A stretch of DNA of 8,958 nt from Pseudomonadota bacterium (lineage in GTDB: Bacteria > Pseudomonadota > Alphaproteobacteria > Acetobacterales > Acetobacteraceae). Every line of letters begins with the position of its first letter. Position 1 is the first letter of the stretch. The stretch is taken from contig JAKBAQ010000107.1 of NCBI GenBank assembly GCA_021808985.1, positions 1 through 8,958 on the forward strand, given 5' to 3'. Of this stretch, positions 1-6,366 are shown piece after piece. The notes beneath the pieces were generated by a model, which saw only the letters and a list, made by a program, of their open reading frames with translations, was not told the DNA's origin and did not search any database. Both the position numbers and the translations under genes were made by a program.

Positions 1-1044
1 AAGCCCGGCACCGTGGCCCTGCGCGCCGCCAACTTCGCGGTGCAGAATTGCGACCTGCTGATCTGCATCGGCACGCGGCTGGATAATTCAGTGACCGCCT
101 TCAACCCCGGCCGCTTTGGCCGCGATGCGCGCAAGGTGGTGGTGGATGTGGATCCGCTGGAGCTTGGCAAGTACACTCACCGGATCGACCTGAAAGTGCT
201 GGCCGAGGCGCGCGATTTCATCAGCGCCGCGCTGGCGCGCAAGGCGCATGTACGCGGCGCTGACCGTTCGGCCTGGATCGGGCGTTACCAAGCCTGGCGC
301 GCGCGCTACGCGCTGAACGGCGGCGCCCCCTGGCCCACCCGTGGCGAGATCAGCCATTTCCATCTGGTTGACGCCTTCTCCCGCGCCTTGCCGCCAGGCA
401 GCCTGGTGCTCACCGGAGGTTCGGGCCTGGGGGTTGAGGCGTTCTGGATGACCTTCGCCAACAAACCCGGCCAGCGCGTGTATACCACCTCCGGCCTGGG
501 CTCCATGGGCTACGGCCTGCCCGCCATGATCGGCGCCTGCATGGCGCGCGGGCGGGCGCCCACCATCGGCATAGAGAGCGATGGCAGCCTGATGATGAAC
601 CTGCAGGAGCTGGCCACGCTGCGCGGGCTGAACCTGCCGGTGCGCCTGTTCATCATCAACAACCGTGGCTATGCCTCCATCCGCAACACCCAGCGCAACT
701 ATTTTGCCGGCCGCTATGTTGGCACCGGGCCGGAGGCCGGGCTGTTCATGCCCGATTTCGTGGCCCTGGCGCAGGCGCTGAGCCTGGCCGCGATGCGCAT
801 AACCGACGCCAGCGAGCTTGAGGCCGGAATCGCGGAAGCGCTCGCGCATGAGGGGCCGGTTGTGTGCGATATCGCCGTCATACCCGATGAGACACTCTGG
901 CCCAAGGCGATCGCCGTGCCGCAGCCCGATGGCACACTGCTCTCCATGCCGCTTGAGGATATGACCCCGCTGCTGCCACGCGCGGAGCTGCGCGCGCAGA
1001 TGCTCGTGCCGCTTACCCCTGAGTCGGAGATGGTGGTGGTATAA
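1..1044 (+). CDS. Thiamine-diphosphate-dependent enzyme, acetolactate synthase-like (5' truncated)
   Basis: This is the C-terminal 347 residues of a ThDP enzyme of the acetolactate synthase/IlvB superfamily. The frame is open from base 1, so the true start lies outside the window; a GTG at 13 is internal. What remains is the end of the central domain (motif CIGTRLDNSVTAF, then VVVDVDP near residues 46-52) and the whole C-terminal ThDP-binding domain. The Mg/ThDP motif is seen as SDGS around residue 194, followed after the usual gap of about 26 residues by the NN pair at 220-221 (FIINNRGYASIRNTQ). The first Gly of the usual GDG is Ser here. The tail, with PLEDMTPLLPRAEL, resembles ThDP proteins often found in polysaccharide or nucleotide-sugar clusters rather than the housekeeping IlvB. 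About 230 residues of PYR domain are missing by comparison with family length. Class is confident; substrate is unknown. It ends convergently inside the end of the amidotransferase gene. Confidence 0.85.
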   Translation, partial: KPGTVALRAANFAVQNCDLLICIGTRLDNSVTAFNPGRFGRDARKVVVDVDPLELGKYTHRIDLKVLAEARDFISAALARKAHVRGADRSAWIGRYQAWRARYALNGGAPWPTRGEISHFHLVDAFSRALPPGSLVLTGGSGLGVEAFWMTFANKPGQRVYTTSGLGSMGYGLPAMIGACMARGRAPTIGIESDGSLMMNLQELATLRGLNLPVRLFIINNRGYASIRNTQRNYFAGRYVGTGPEAGLFMPDFVALAQALSLAAMRITDASELEAGIAEALAHEGPVVCDIAVIPDETLWPKAIAVPQPDGTLLSMPLEDMTPLLPRAELRAQMLVPLTPESEMVVV

Positions 1045-1840
1045 CCGGCGGCCGCCCCGCGCGAATGACCATCAGCTCCCCTTCGGAAAATGGCTGCCAT
1101 GCTTCATCGGTTAGCGGCACGCTCGCAAGCAGCACCAGCTCCTGCGCGGCGTCCCCCGGCTGAATTCTGACACCTGAGGCCACCCCCGGCTCATCGCCGC
1201 TGCCGCAGCGGCGCGCCAGCCAGAACAGGCCGGGCGGGGCGATCATCCCGCCCGGCTGTATGCGCCGGTGCCCATGCGCGAACAGCGCATCGCCATCGCA
1301 ATAAATGAAATTCGCCGGCCCAAGCGCGCGAAATTCCGCCGCGAGGGTGTTGATGACCGATAACCTCTCCGCCAAGCCAGGCACGCCGTGGCCCGCCCAA
1401 AGGGGGGCAAGCGCTTCGAGCAGAATACAGAAGGCGATTTCGGAATCAGTCTGCCCGATTGGCTGAAACCGCCGCCAGCGCCCGGCCATCCGCTGGCTGA
1501 TTGCAGCCAGATCGCCATTATGCGCGAACACATGCGCCCGCCCGCCAAGCTCGCGCATAAACGGCTGGGTATTGCTCAGACAGACGGCGCCCTGGGTCGC
1601 GCGGCGGATATGGGAGAGGACCAGAGTGCTCCGCTGTTTGTGCTGCTCGATGAACGACACCCAGTCACTCCGCCCCGCCGGTTCCGGCTCCTTGTAGAGG
1701 CGGACATCAGCGCCATCATAAAACGCAACACCCCAGCCATCGGCTGTTCGCCCGCCATTGGCGCCATGCTGAGCGAAAATATCGAACGAAAAATTGACAT
1801 CCGCCGGCAGCCTGCTCGACAGCGCGAACAGCTCGCACAT
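1013..1840 (-). CDS. Class II glutamine amidotransferase (YafJ-like)
   Basis: A 275-residue protein of the N-terminal-nucleophile (class II) glutamine amidotransferase fold, which releases ammonia from glutamine. The start at 1840 is set by chemistry: it places Cys2 (MCELFALSS) directly after the initiator Met, as the catalytic nucleophile must be after Met removal. The frame stays open upstream to 1933, but those starts would bury the Cys. Other hallmarks are ADGWGVAFY (33-41), LSHIRRAT (75-82), NTQPF (90-94), the oxyanion-hole motif FAHNGDL (105-111) and TDSE (131-134). No synthase domain follows, so it is a stand-alone amidotransferase like YafJ, whose acceptor substrate is not known. It starts 10 bp after the peroxiredoxin stop with no clear Shine-Dalgarno sequence, which suggests translational coupling. 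Its stop (TAA) lies inside the convergent ThDP enzyme gene. Confidence 0.9.
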   Translation of the reverse strand: MCELFALSSRLPADVNFSFDIFAQHGANGGRTADGWGVAFYDGADVRLYKEPEPAGRSDWVSFIEQHKQRSTLVLSHIRRATQGAVCLSNTQPFMRELGGRAHVFAHNGDLAAISQRMAGRWRRFQPIGQTDSEIAFCILLEALAPLWAGHGVPGLAERLSVINTLAAEFRALGPANFIYCDGDALFAHGHRRIQPGGMIAPPGLFWLARRCGSGDEPGVASGVRIQPGDAAQELVLLASVPLTDEAWQPFSEGELMVIRAGRPPVIPPPSPTQG

Positions 1841-1850
1841 GCAGGCCGGC

Positions 1851-2519
1851 TTATGATGCTGAGGGGGGCAGCTCTTTCTTCGAAAAATACCAGTCTGTGT
1901 AGTCATACCCCTTGTTTTGGCGGTCTTCGGCATCAGCCTGCGTTTGCGGCGGCGGCACGATAACCTTCTCCCCCGGCTTCCACGCCTCCGGCGTGGCGAT
2001 GCCGTGCTTGTCGCTGGTTTGCAGGGCTTCGAGCAGGCGCAGAAACTCCTCGATGCTGCGCCCGTTGCTCATCGGGTAATACACCATGGCGCGCAATTTG
2101 CTCTCGGGGTCGATGAAGAATGTCGCGCGGACGGCGGAGGTGTCGCTGGCGCCGGGCTGGATCATGCCATAGGCATGCGCCACTTTCATTGACAAATCCT
2201 CGATGATCGGGAACGGGACCTTGACGCCGAAATTCTGCTCAATGCTGCGCGCCCAGGCGATATGCGCGAAGTTGCTGTCAATCGAGAGGCCGAGCAGGTC
2301 GCAGTTGAGCGCCTTGAACCTCGGATAATTCCGTGAAAAGGCCACGAACTCGGTGGTGCAAACCGGCGTGAAGTCAGCGGGGTGGGAAAACAGGATCAGC
2401 CATTTGCCCTTGTAATCGGCGAGTTTTCGAACCCCGTGGGTTGTCTTGGTTTCAAATGCTGGCGCCGCCTCGTTCAGTCTCGGCAGGGCGGGCGGCTGTA
2501 CCAATTGGGAATCATTCAT
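1851..2519 (-). CDS. 1-Cys peroxiredoxin, Prx6/AhpC-TSA family
   Basis: A 222-residue cytoplasmic thiol peroxidase that reduces H2O2 and organic hydroperoxides. The active-site motif is SHPADFTPVCTTE, with Thr51 and peroxidatic Cys54 (PxxxTxxC), and the conserved Arg is Arg131 in VRATFFIDP. The long C-terminal domain (PEAWKPGEKVIVPPP, then an acidic region and YDYTDWYF) is typical of the Prx6 subfamily rather than the shorter AhpC. The only other Cys is Cys73, in the core. The C-terminal arm has no Cys, so it looks like a 1-Cys enzyme that needs an external thiol. The ATG at 2519 is chosen because GGAAG sits about 7 nt upstream; a GTG at 2546 in the same frame lacks such a site. It is first of a two-gene unit with the amidotransferase and lies downstream of a predicted FNR-type promoter. 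Family is very secure; the reductant is unknown. Confidence 0.93.
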   Translation of the reverse strand: MNDSQLVQPPALPRLNEAAPAFETKTTHGVRKLADYKGKWLILFSHPADFTPVCTTEFVAFSRNYPRFKALNCDLLGLSIDSNFAHIAWARSIEQNFGVKVPFPIIEDLSMKVAHAYGMIQPGASDTSAVRATFFIDPESKLRAMVYYPMSNGRSIEEFLRLLEALQTSDKHGIATPEAWKPGEKVIVPPPQTQADAEDRQNKGYDYTDWYFSKKELPPSAS

Positions 2520-2603
2520 GATTTTTCTTCCAAATTCAGGTTGCACCTACAGGCGATGGCGCAAAACCCCCTCCCCGGCGGCGGGTATCGCACGGCCATT
2601 TCG

Positions 2604-2616
2604 TGATGCGTCTATA
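2604..2616 (-). promoter_or_regulatory. Predicted -10 element and start point of the peroxiredoxin promoter
   Basis: On the minus strand TATAGA occupies 2616-2611. Taking it as -12 to -7 gives a start near 2604 and a leader of about 85 nt before the ATG at 2519. There is no good -35 hexamer at the matching distance (ATGCCG), as expected of an activator-dependent class II promoter. The FNR-type box centre at 2645.5 falls exactly at -41.5. The assignment rests on motif match and spacing only. Confidence 0.5.
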
Positions 2617-2621
2617 CCCGG

Positions 2622-2639
2622 ATGCCGGGCTGCCGGCAT
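2622..2639. repeat. Short inverted repeat in the peroxiredoxin promoter
   Basis: ATGCCGG (2622-2628) and CCGGCAT (2633-2639) form a perfect 7-bp stem with a GCTG loop. It lies exactly between the FNR-type box and the -10 element. It could be a second regulator site, part of the upstream terminator structure, or chance in GC-rich DNA. Confidence 0.35.
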
Positions 2640-2652
2640 TGATCTGAATCAA
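2639..2652. promoter_or_regulatory. FNR/Anr/FixK-type binding site (perfect TTGAT-N4-ATCAA)
   Basis: The sequence TTGATCTGAATCAA matches the FNR consensus at all ten defined positions. FNR-family regulators (Fnr, FnrL, Anr, FixK) use this site to respond to low oxygen. It lies 120 bp upstream of the peroxiredoxin ATG. Relative to the TATAGA -10 element it sits at -41.5, the classic class II activating position. It also abuts the hairpin after the LacI-family gene, but reads more naturally as a site for the downstream peroxiredoxin gene. Binding itself is inferred. Confidence 0.65.
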
Positions 2653-2681
2653 GCTGAAGGCGCGCATAACCGCGCCTTCAG
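2644..2681 (-). terminator. Hairpin terminator after the LacI-family gene
   Basis: A perfect 11-bp stem (CTGAAGGCGCG at 2654-2664, CGCGCCTTCAG at 2671-2681) with a 6-nt loop begins 11 nt after the TAG stop of the leftward LacI-family gene. On the minus strand it is followed by CTTGATTCAG, which is only weakly T-rich, so termination may be incomplete or need Rho. Position and stem strength make a terminator the best reading. Confidence 0.55.
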
Positions 2682-2692
2682 GCTGCGGGAGC

Positions 2693-3691
2693 CTAATTCG
2701 CCGCCGGGGCGGCCCGGCTGGTGGAGCCGCGAACCACACAGCGCCCGCCCAGCACCACCTTGCGCGCGGGGGCGTCCGGCGCGTCCAGCCGTTCCAGCAG
2801 CAATTTCATCGCGGTCCGGCCGATATCGGCCACCGGCTGCTCGATCACCGTGAGACCCGGCCCGGCCAGTTCGGTCCAGCTTTCATTGTCAAAACCGGTA
2901 ATCGCCATGTCCTGCGGGATTCGCTTGTCGGCCGCGCGCATGGCCCGCACCACGCCCATCAGCAGCAGGCCGTTGCTGGCGATCACCGCCTCCGGCGCCG
3001 TGCCCTGGGCGAACCACTGGCGCGCCTCGGCTTCGGCGGCCTCGATACTGGGCGCGATGAAATGCGCCGCCGGCACCAGCCCGGCCTGCCGCATGGCGGC
3101 CACGTAGCCGTCATGCCGCTCAATGCCGGTGGTGCTGGCATTGCCGAACAAGCCGGTGATGCGGCGGTAGCCCTGCGCCACCAGATGCTCCACCAGCATG
3201 CCGCCGGCGGCGAAATTATCCAGCACCACGGCATCCTGCCCGCTGGCGCGCCCGGCGCGGTCGATCAAAACAATCGGAAAACCATAGGTTCCGCGCGACA
3301 ATTTATCAACCGAGGCGCGGGTGGGCGCAAAAATCACGCCGGTGACGCGCTCCTCCTCCATCAGCTGCAGATACATCGCCTCCTTCTGCGGATTCTCATC
3401 GGTATTGCAAAGGATCACGCGCAACCCAGCTGTATAGGCGGCATCTTCAACTGCACGGGCAACAGCCGTGAAGAACGGGTTGGAAATATCGGCGACGATC
3501 AGCCCTATGGTCTGCGAATGGCGCGAGCGCAGCCGCCGCGCCGAGAGGTTGGGCCTGTACCCGGTGGCCTTCACCGCCGCCTCCACCTGCCCCCGCAGCT
3601 CCGCGCTCACCGGCCCGCCGCCCAGCGCCCGCGAAACCGTAGCAGGCGATACACCCGCCGCGCGCGCCACATCCTTAATGCTGACTGTCAT
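2693..3691 (-). CDS. fruR: LacI-family transcriptional repressor, probable regulator of the fructose PTS operon
   Basis: A 332-residue repressor of normal LacI/GalR length. The N-terminal helix-turn-helix is SIKDVARAAGVSPATVSRAL (residues 4-23). The hinge helix NLSARRLRS (48-56) carries the minor-groove Leu54. The periplasmic-binding-protein-like effector domain begins near residue 61 with TIGLIVADISNPFF and runs to about 325. The start at 3691 has AGGA close upstream. The gene is divergent from fruB, and the shared 171-bp region holds two copies of a 14-bp operator-like palindrome, so control of fruBKA by this protein is the natural inference. The inducer is presumably fructose-1-phosphate (or fructose-1,6-bisphosphate), as for other fructose regulators. 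This is not visible in the sequence, and the HTH differs from that of E. coli Cra. Family is certain; the name fruR is by context. Confidence 0.87.
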   Translation of the reverse strand: MTVSIKDVARAAGVSPATVSRALGGGPVSAELRGQVEAAVKATGYRPNLSARRLRSRHSQTIGLIVADISNPFFTAVARAVEDAAYTAGLRVILCNTDENPQKEAMYLQLMEEERVTGVIFAPTRASVDKLSRGTYGFPIVLIDRAGRASGQDAVVLDNFAAGGMLVEHLVAQGYRRITGLFGNASTTGIERHDGYVAAMRQAGLVPAAHFIAPSIEAAEAEARQWFAQGTAPEAVIASNGLLLMGVVRAMRAADKRIPQDMAITGFDNESWTELAGPGLTVIEQPVADIGRTAMKLLLERLDAPDAPARKVVLGGRCVVRGSTSRAAPAAN

Positions 3692-3710
3692 GGTTCCTGA
3701 TGCTTTTGAT

Positions 3711-3724
3711 AGAAATCGTTCTCA
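3711..3724. promoter_or_regulatory. Operator-like site O2 in the repressor leader
   Basis: AGAAATCGTTCTCA matches the fruB-side site at 12 of 14 positions in the same orientation and shares the GAAATCGTT core. It is less symmetric than the other copy. It lies 20 bp upstream of the repressor ATG, inside the predicted leader, a place suited to autorepression. Confidence 0.5.
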
Positions 3725-3745
3725 GTAATTTGAGCATATTAGCCT

Positions 3746-3751
3746 ACTATA
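3746..3751 (-). promoter_or_regulatory. Possible -10 element of the repressor gene
   Basis: TATAGT on the minus strand is a 5-of-6 match to the -10 consensus, in the AT-rich part of the divergent region. No convincing -35 stands at 16-18 bp (TCTTGC at 16 bp is weak). It would place the start near 3739 and the O2 site just downstream of it. Confidence 0.3.
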
Positions 3752-3806
3752 TTGCAAGTATTTCGCAGCAAGACGAGAAAAAATCTTAATTCAGGCAGCA
3801 TAGTGC

Positions 3807-3835
3807 TTGACAAGCAGTACTGAAATCGTTTTCAT
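3807..3835 (+). promoter_or_regulatory. Promoter of the fruBKA operon
   Basis: A perfect -35 TTGACA (3807-3812), a 17-bp spacer and -10 TTTCAT (3830-3835, 4 of 6) predict a start near 3842 and a leader of about 20 nt. GGGGA at 3850-3854 serves as ribosome binding site for the ATG at 3863. The operator-like site 3821-3834 covers the spacer and most of the -10, so repressor binding would exclude RNA polymerase. Confidence 0.65.
3821..3834. promoter_or_regulatory. Operator-like site O1 over the fruB promoter
   Basis: TGAAATCGTTTTCA is a near-perfect palindrome with a central CG, the form expected of LacI-family operators and close to the TGAAACGTTTCA pattern of Cra/FruR sites. Together with O2, 110 bp away, it makes the divergent repressor the likely ligand. 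Confidence 0.65.
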
Positions 3836-3862
3836 ACAACCAAGGTTACGGGGAAAACATCC

Positions 3863-6364
3863 ATGTCATCAAATCTGCAAGACGCCCTTCTGGGCCGTGA
3901 GCTCGTCCGCCTGAACGCCGCGCCGGCGAACAAGGAAGCCGCCATCACGGAAGCCTGCCAGCTGCTGGTCGCCTCCGGTTGCGTGGCGTCAGGCTTCGCG
4001 GCCAGCATGTTGCGGCGGGAGGCGGTCGCGAACACCTATCTCGGCCATGGCGTCGCCATCCCGCATGGGCTGGTCGAGGACAAGGACATGGTCCGCCGCG
4101 ACGGCATCGCCATTTTGCAGGTGCCGGAGGGGATTGAGTGGAACCCGGGGCAGACCGCGCGGCTCATCGTCGCCATCGCCGCGCGGGGAGACACCCACAT
4201 CGCCATCCTGCGCCGCCTCACCCGCCTGATCCAGGACGAGGCCCGGCTGGCAGCACTCTGCACGACGCGGGACGCGGGCGAGATCGTCCACGCCCTGACG
4301 CAGGATACCCCCATGGCCGCGGCCGCGCCGGTTGCGGACATGGCGCAGAAATTCGACTGGGTGGTGGATTATCCCGCTGGATTGCACGCCCGCCCCGCCG
4401 CCGCCTGGGTGGATACGGTGCGCGCCACCGGCCTGCGCGTGCAGGTGCGCCACGGCAATGAGGCCGCGGATGCGCGCAACCTGGTCGCCCTGCTGCAGCT
4501 TGGCCTGCGCGCGGGCGATACGGTGACGATTTCCGCCGAGGGTGAGGATGCCGCCGGCGGCCTCGCCCGGCTGCGCGGCCGCATCGTCGGCCTTACCGCG
4601 CAGGAGGTGGCCGACGCCGCCAAAGCCGCCGCCCGCGCCGCCGCCCCGGTGCATGGATGGACACCACCCGGCCAGCCCCACGCCATAGCCGGCATCGCCG
4701 CCAGCCCCGGCATCGCCATCGGCCCGCTGCATGTGCTGGCCGCCGCCGAGGTGGTGATCCCCGACGAGCCCGTCTCCCTCACCGATGGCGGCAACGCCCT
4801 GCACGAGGCACTGACCGCGACCCGCCAGCAGATGACCGCGCTGGTGGACGACACCACCCGCCGCCTCGGCGCCACGGATGCCGCCATTTTCAAGGCGCAG
4901 GCCGAATTGCTGAACGACAGCGACCTGATCACCCTCACCTGCCAGCTGATGGTCGAGGGCCATGGCGTCGCCTGGGCCTGGAATGAGGCCATAGAGCGCA
5001 TGGCCGCCAGCCTTTCGGCCCTGGGCAACCCGGTGCTGGCCGGGCGCGCGGCGGATATGCGCGATGTCGGCCGGCGGGTGCTGGGCTGGCTCGCCCCCTC
5101 GCTCACTTTCGGCTCCCTGCAGGATCTGCCCGCGCAGCCCTGCATTCTCGCCGCCGCCGATCTCTCCCCCTCCGACACCGCCGCGCTGGATATGAGCCAC
5201 GTCACCGGCCTTGCCATGGCGCTGGGCGGGCCGACCTCGCACACCGCGATTCTGGCGCGCACGCTTGGCCTGCCCGCGATTGTGGCGGGCGGCGAGAGCG
5301 TGCTGGAGGCCAAATCCGGCACCATGGCCATTCTCGACGGCCAGACCGGGCGGCTCTATCTCAACCCCTCAGCCGATGACATTGCCTCTGCGCAGGCCTG
5401 GGCCGCCGAGCTGGCCGCCAAGCAGGCGTTGGCCGCACGAAAACGCGGCGAGCCCGCCACCACCACCGATGGCCACCGTGTCGAAATCGGCGCCAATGTG
5501 AACCGGCCGGACCAGGTGCCGCTGGCAATCACCGAGGGTGGGGAAGGCGTGGGGCTGATGCGCACCGAGTTCCTGTTTCTGGAAACCGGCGCCACGCCCA
5601 CCGAGGACGAGCAATTCGCCACCTATCGCGGCATGATCGACGCGCTCTCCGGGCGCCCGCTCATCATTCGCGCGCTCGACATCGGCGGTGACAAGCAGGT
5701 GGCGCATCTGCACCTGCCGCATGAGGAGAATCCCTTCCTCGGCGTGCGCGGCGCGCGGTTGCTGCTGCGCCGGCCCGACCTGCTGCACCCGCAACTGCGC
5801 GCCATCTACCGCGCCGCCGCGCAAGGGGGGGATGTGTCGATCATGTTCCCGATGGTCACCTCGGTGGATGAAATTCTGCGCCTGCGCGAAATCTGCGAGG
5901 AAATCCGCGCCTCGCTGGATGCGCCCGTGCTGCCGCTCGGCATCATGATCGAGGTGCCCGCCGCCGCCATCCAGGCTGACAATCTGGCGCAGCATTGCGA
6001 CTTCTTCTCCATCGGCACCAACGACCTTACGCAGTACACGCTGGCGATCGACCGGCAGAACCCGGATCTGGCAGCAGAGGCTGACAGCCTGCACCCGGCC
6101 GTGCTGCGGCTGATCGCGCAGACAGTGGCGGGCGCGCGCAAGCATGGCCGCTGGGTGGGCGTGTGCGGCGGCATCGCGGGAGATCCGTTCGGCGCCGCGC
6201 TGCTCACCGGGCTTGGGGTGAACGAACTCTCCATGACCCCGCGCGACATCGCCGCGGTGAAGGCCCGACTGCGCGAGGCTGATTTCTCGGCGCTGCAAAC
6301 CCTGGCCGCGAATGCCCTTGCCGCCGCCACCGCCGCGCAGGTGCGCGTCCTGGATGGAGCCTGA
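3863..6364 (+). CDS. fruB: Fructose PTS multiphosphoryl transfer protein (EIIA-HPr-Enzyme I fusion)
   Basis: An 833-residue cytoplasmic protein that carries the whole soluble PTS relay, taking phosphate from PEP to the FruA permease. Domain 1 is EIIA-Fru (about 5-147), with the phospho-His in VAIPHG (His68). Domain 2 is HPr (about 163-250), with His175 in AGLHARPA. Domain 3, after an Ala-rich linker, is Enzyme I (about 273-825): phospho-His460 in GGPTSHTAILAR, Arg567 in GLMRTEF, Arg603 in IIRALDIGGDK, Glu697 in IMIEVP, Asp721 in GTNDLTQYT and catalytic Cys768 in GVCGGIAGDP. All catalytic residues seem intact. The position of the HPr regulatory Ser46 is Asn206 (DARNLVAL), so HPr kinase could not phosphorylate this domain. 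The same architecture is known for FruB of Rhodobacter capsulatus. It is first in the operon, with fruK 2 bp downstream. The ATG at 3863 has GGGGA 8 nt upstream. Confidence 0.96.
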   Translation: MSSNLQDALLGRELVRLNAAPANKEAAITEACQLLVASGCVASGFAASMLRREAVANTYLGHGVAIPHGLVEDKDMVRRDGIAILQVPEGIEWNPGQTARLIVAIAARGDTHIAILRRLTRLIQDEARLAALCTTRDAGEIVHALTQDTPMAAAAPVADMAQKFDWVVDYPAGLHARPAAAWVDTVRATGLRVQVRHGNEAADARNLVALLQLGLRAGDTVTISAEGEDAAGGLARLRGRIVGLTAQEVADAAKAAARAAAPVHGWTPPGQPHAIAGIAASPGIAIGPLHVLAAAEVVIPDEPVSLTDGGNALHEALTATRQQMTALVDDTTRRLGATDAAIFKAQAELLNDSDLITLTCQLMVEGHGVAWAWNEAIERMAASLSALGNPVLAGRAADMRDVGRRVLGWLAPSLTFGSLQDLPAQPCILAAADLSPSDTAALDMSHVTGLAMALGGPTSHTAILARTLGLPAIVAGGESVLEAKSGTMAILDGQTGRLYLNPSADDIASAQAWAAELAAKQALAARKRGEPATTTDGHRVEIGANVNRPDQVPLAITEGGEGVGLMRTEFLFLETGATPTEDEQFATYRGMIDALSGRPLIIRALDIGGDKQVAHLHLPHEENPFLGVRGARLLLRRPDLLHPQLRAIYRAAAQGGDVSIMFPMVTSVDEILRLREICEEIRASLDAPVLPLGIMIEVPAAAIQADNLAQHCDFFSIGTNDLTQYTLAIDRQNPDLAAEADSLHPAVLRLIAQTVAGARKHGRWVGVCGGIAGDPFGAALLTGLGVNELSMTPRDIAAVKARLREADFSALQTLAANALAAATAAQVRVLDGA

Positions 6365-6366
6365 GC

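Noticed and set aside
88..849. Minus-strand open frame opposite the ThDP enzyme
   Set aside because: Composition is typical of an antisense shadow, while the plus strand carries clear ThDP motifs.
1841..1933. Upstream extension of the amidotransferase start to 1933
   Set aside because: It would add 31 residues before the catalytic Cys, which must be residue 2, and would overlap the peroxiredoxin gene.
1388..1963. Plus-strand open frame of 191 codons opposite the amidotransferase
   Set aside because: It is antisense to a gene with all class II amidotransferase motifs and has no domain of its own.
2520..2546. GTG start at 2546 for the peroxiredoxin
   Set aside because: The ATG at 2519 has a better ribosome binding site (GGAAG), and the extra nine residues add nothing the family needs.
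2536..2853. Short open frames over the peroxiredoxin-regulator gap on both strands
   Set aside because: They run through the terminator, the FNR-type box and the regulator's end, with Pro/Arg-rich composition and no convincing ribosome binding site.
3989..5242. Long open frame on the minus strand (417 codons) opposite fruB
   Set aside because: It is a shadow of GC-rich codons. The translation is low-complexity Gly/Ala/Arg/His-rich with no recognisable domain, and the opposite strand encodes a fully conserved PTS protein.
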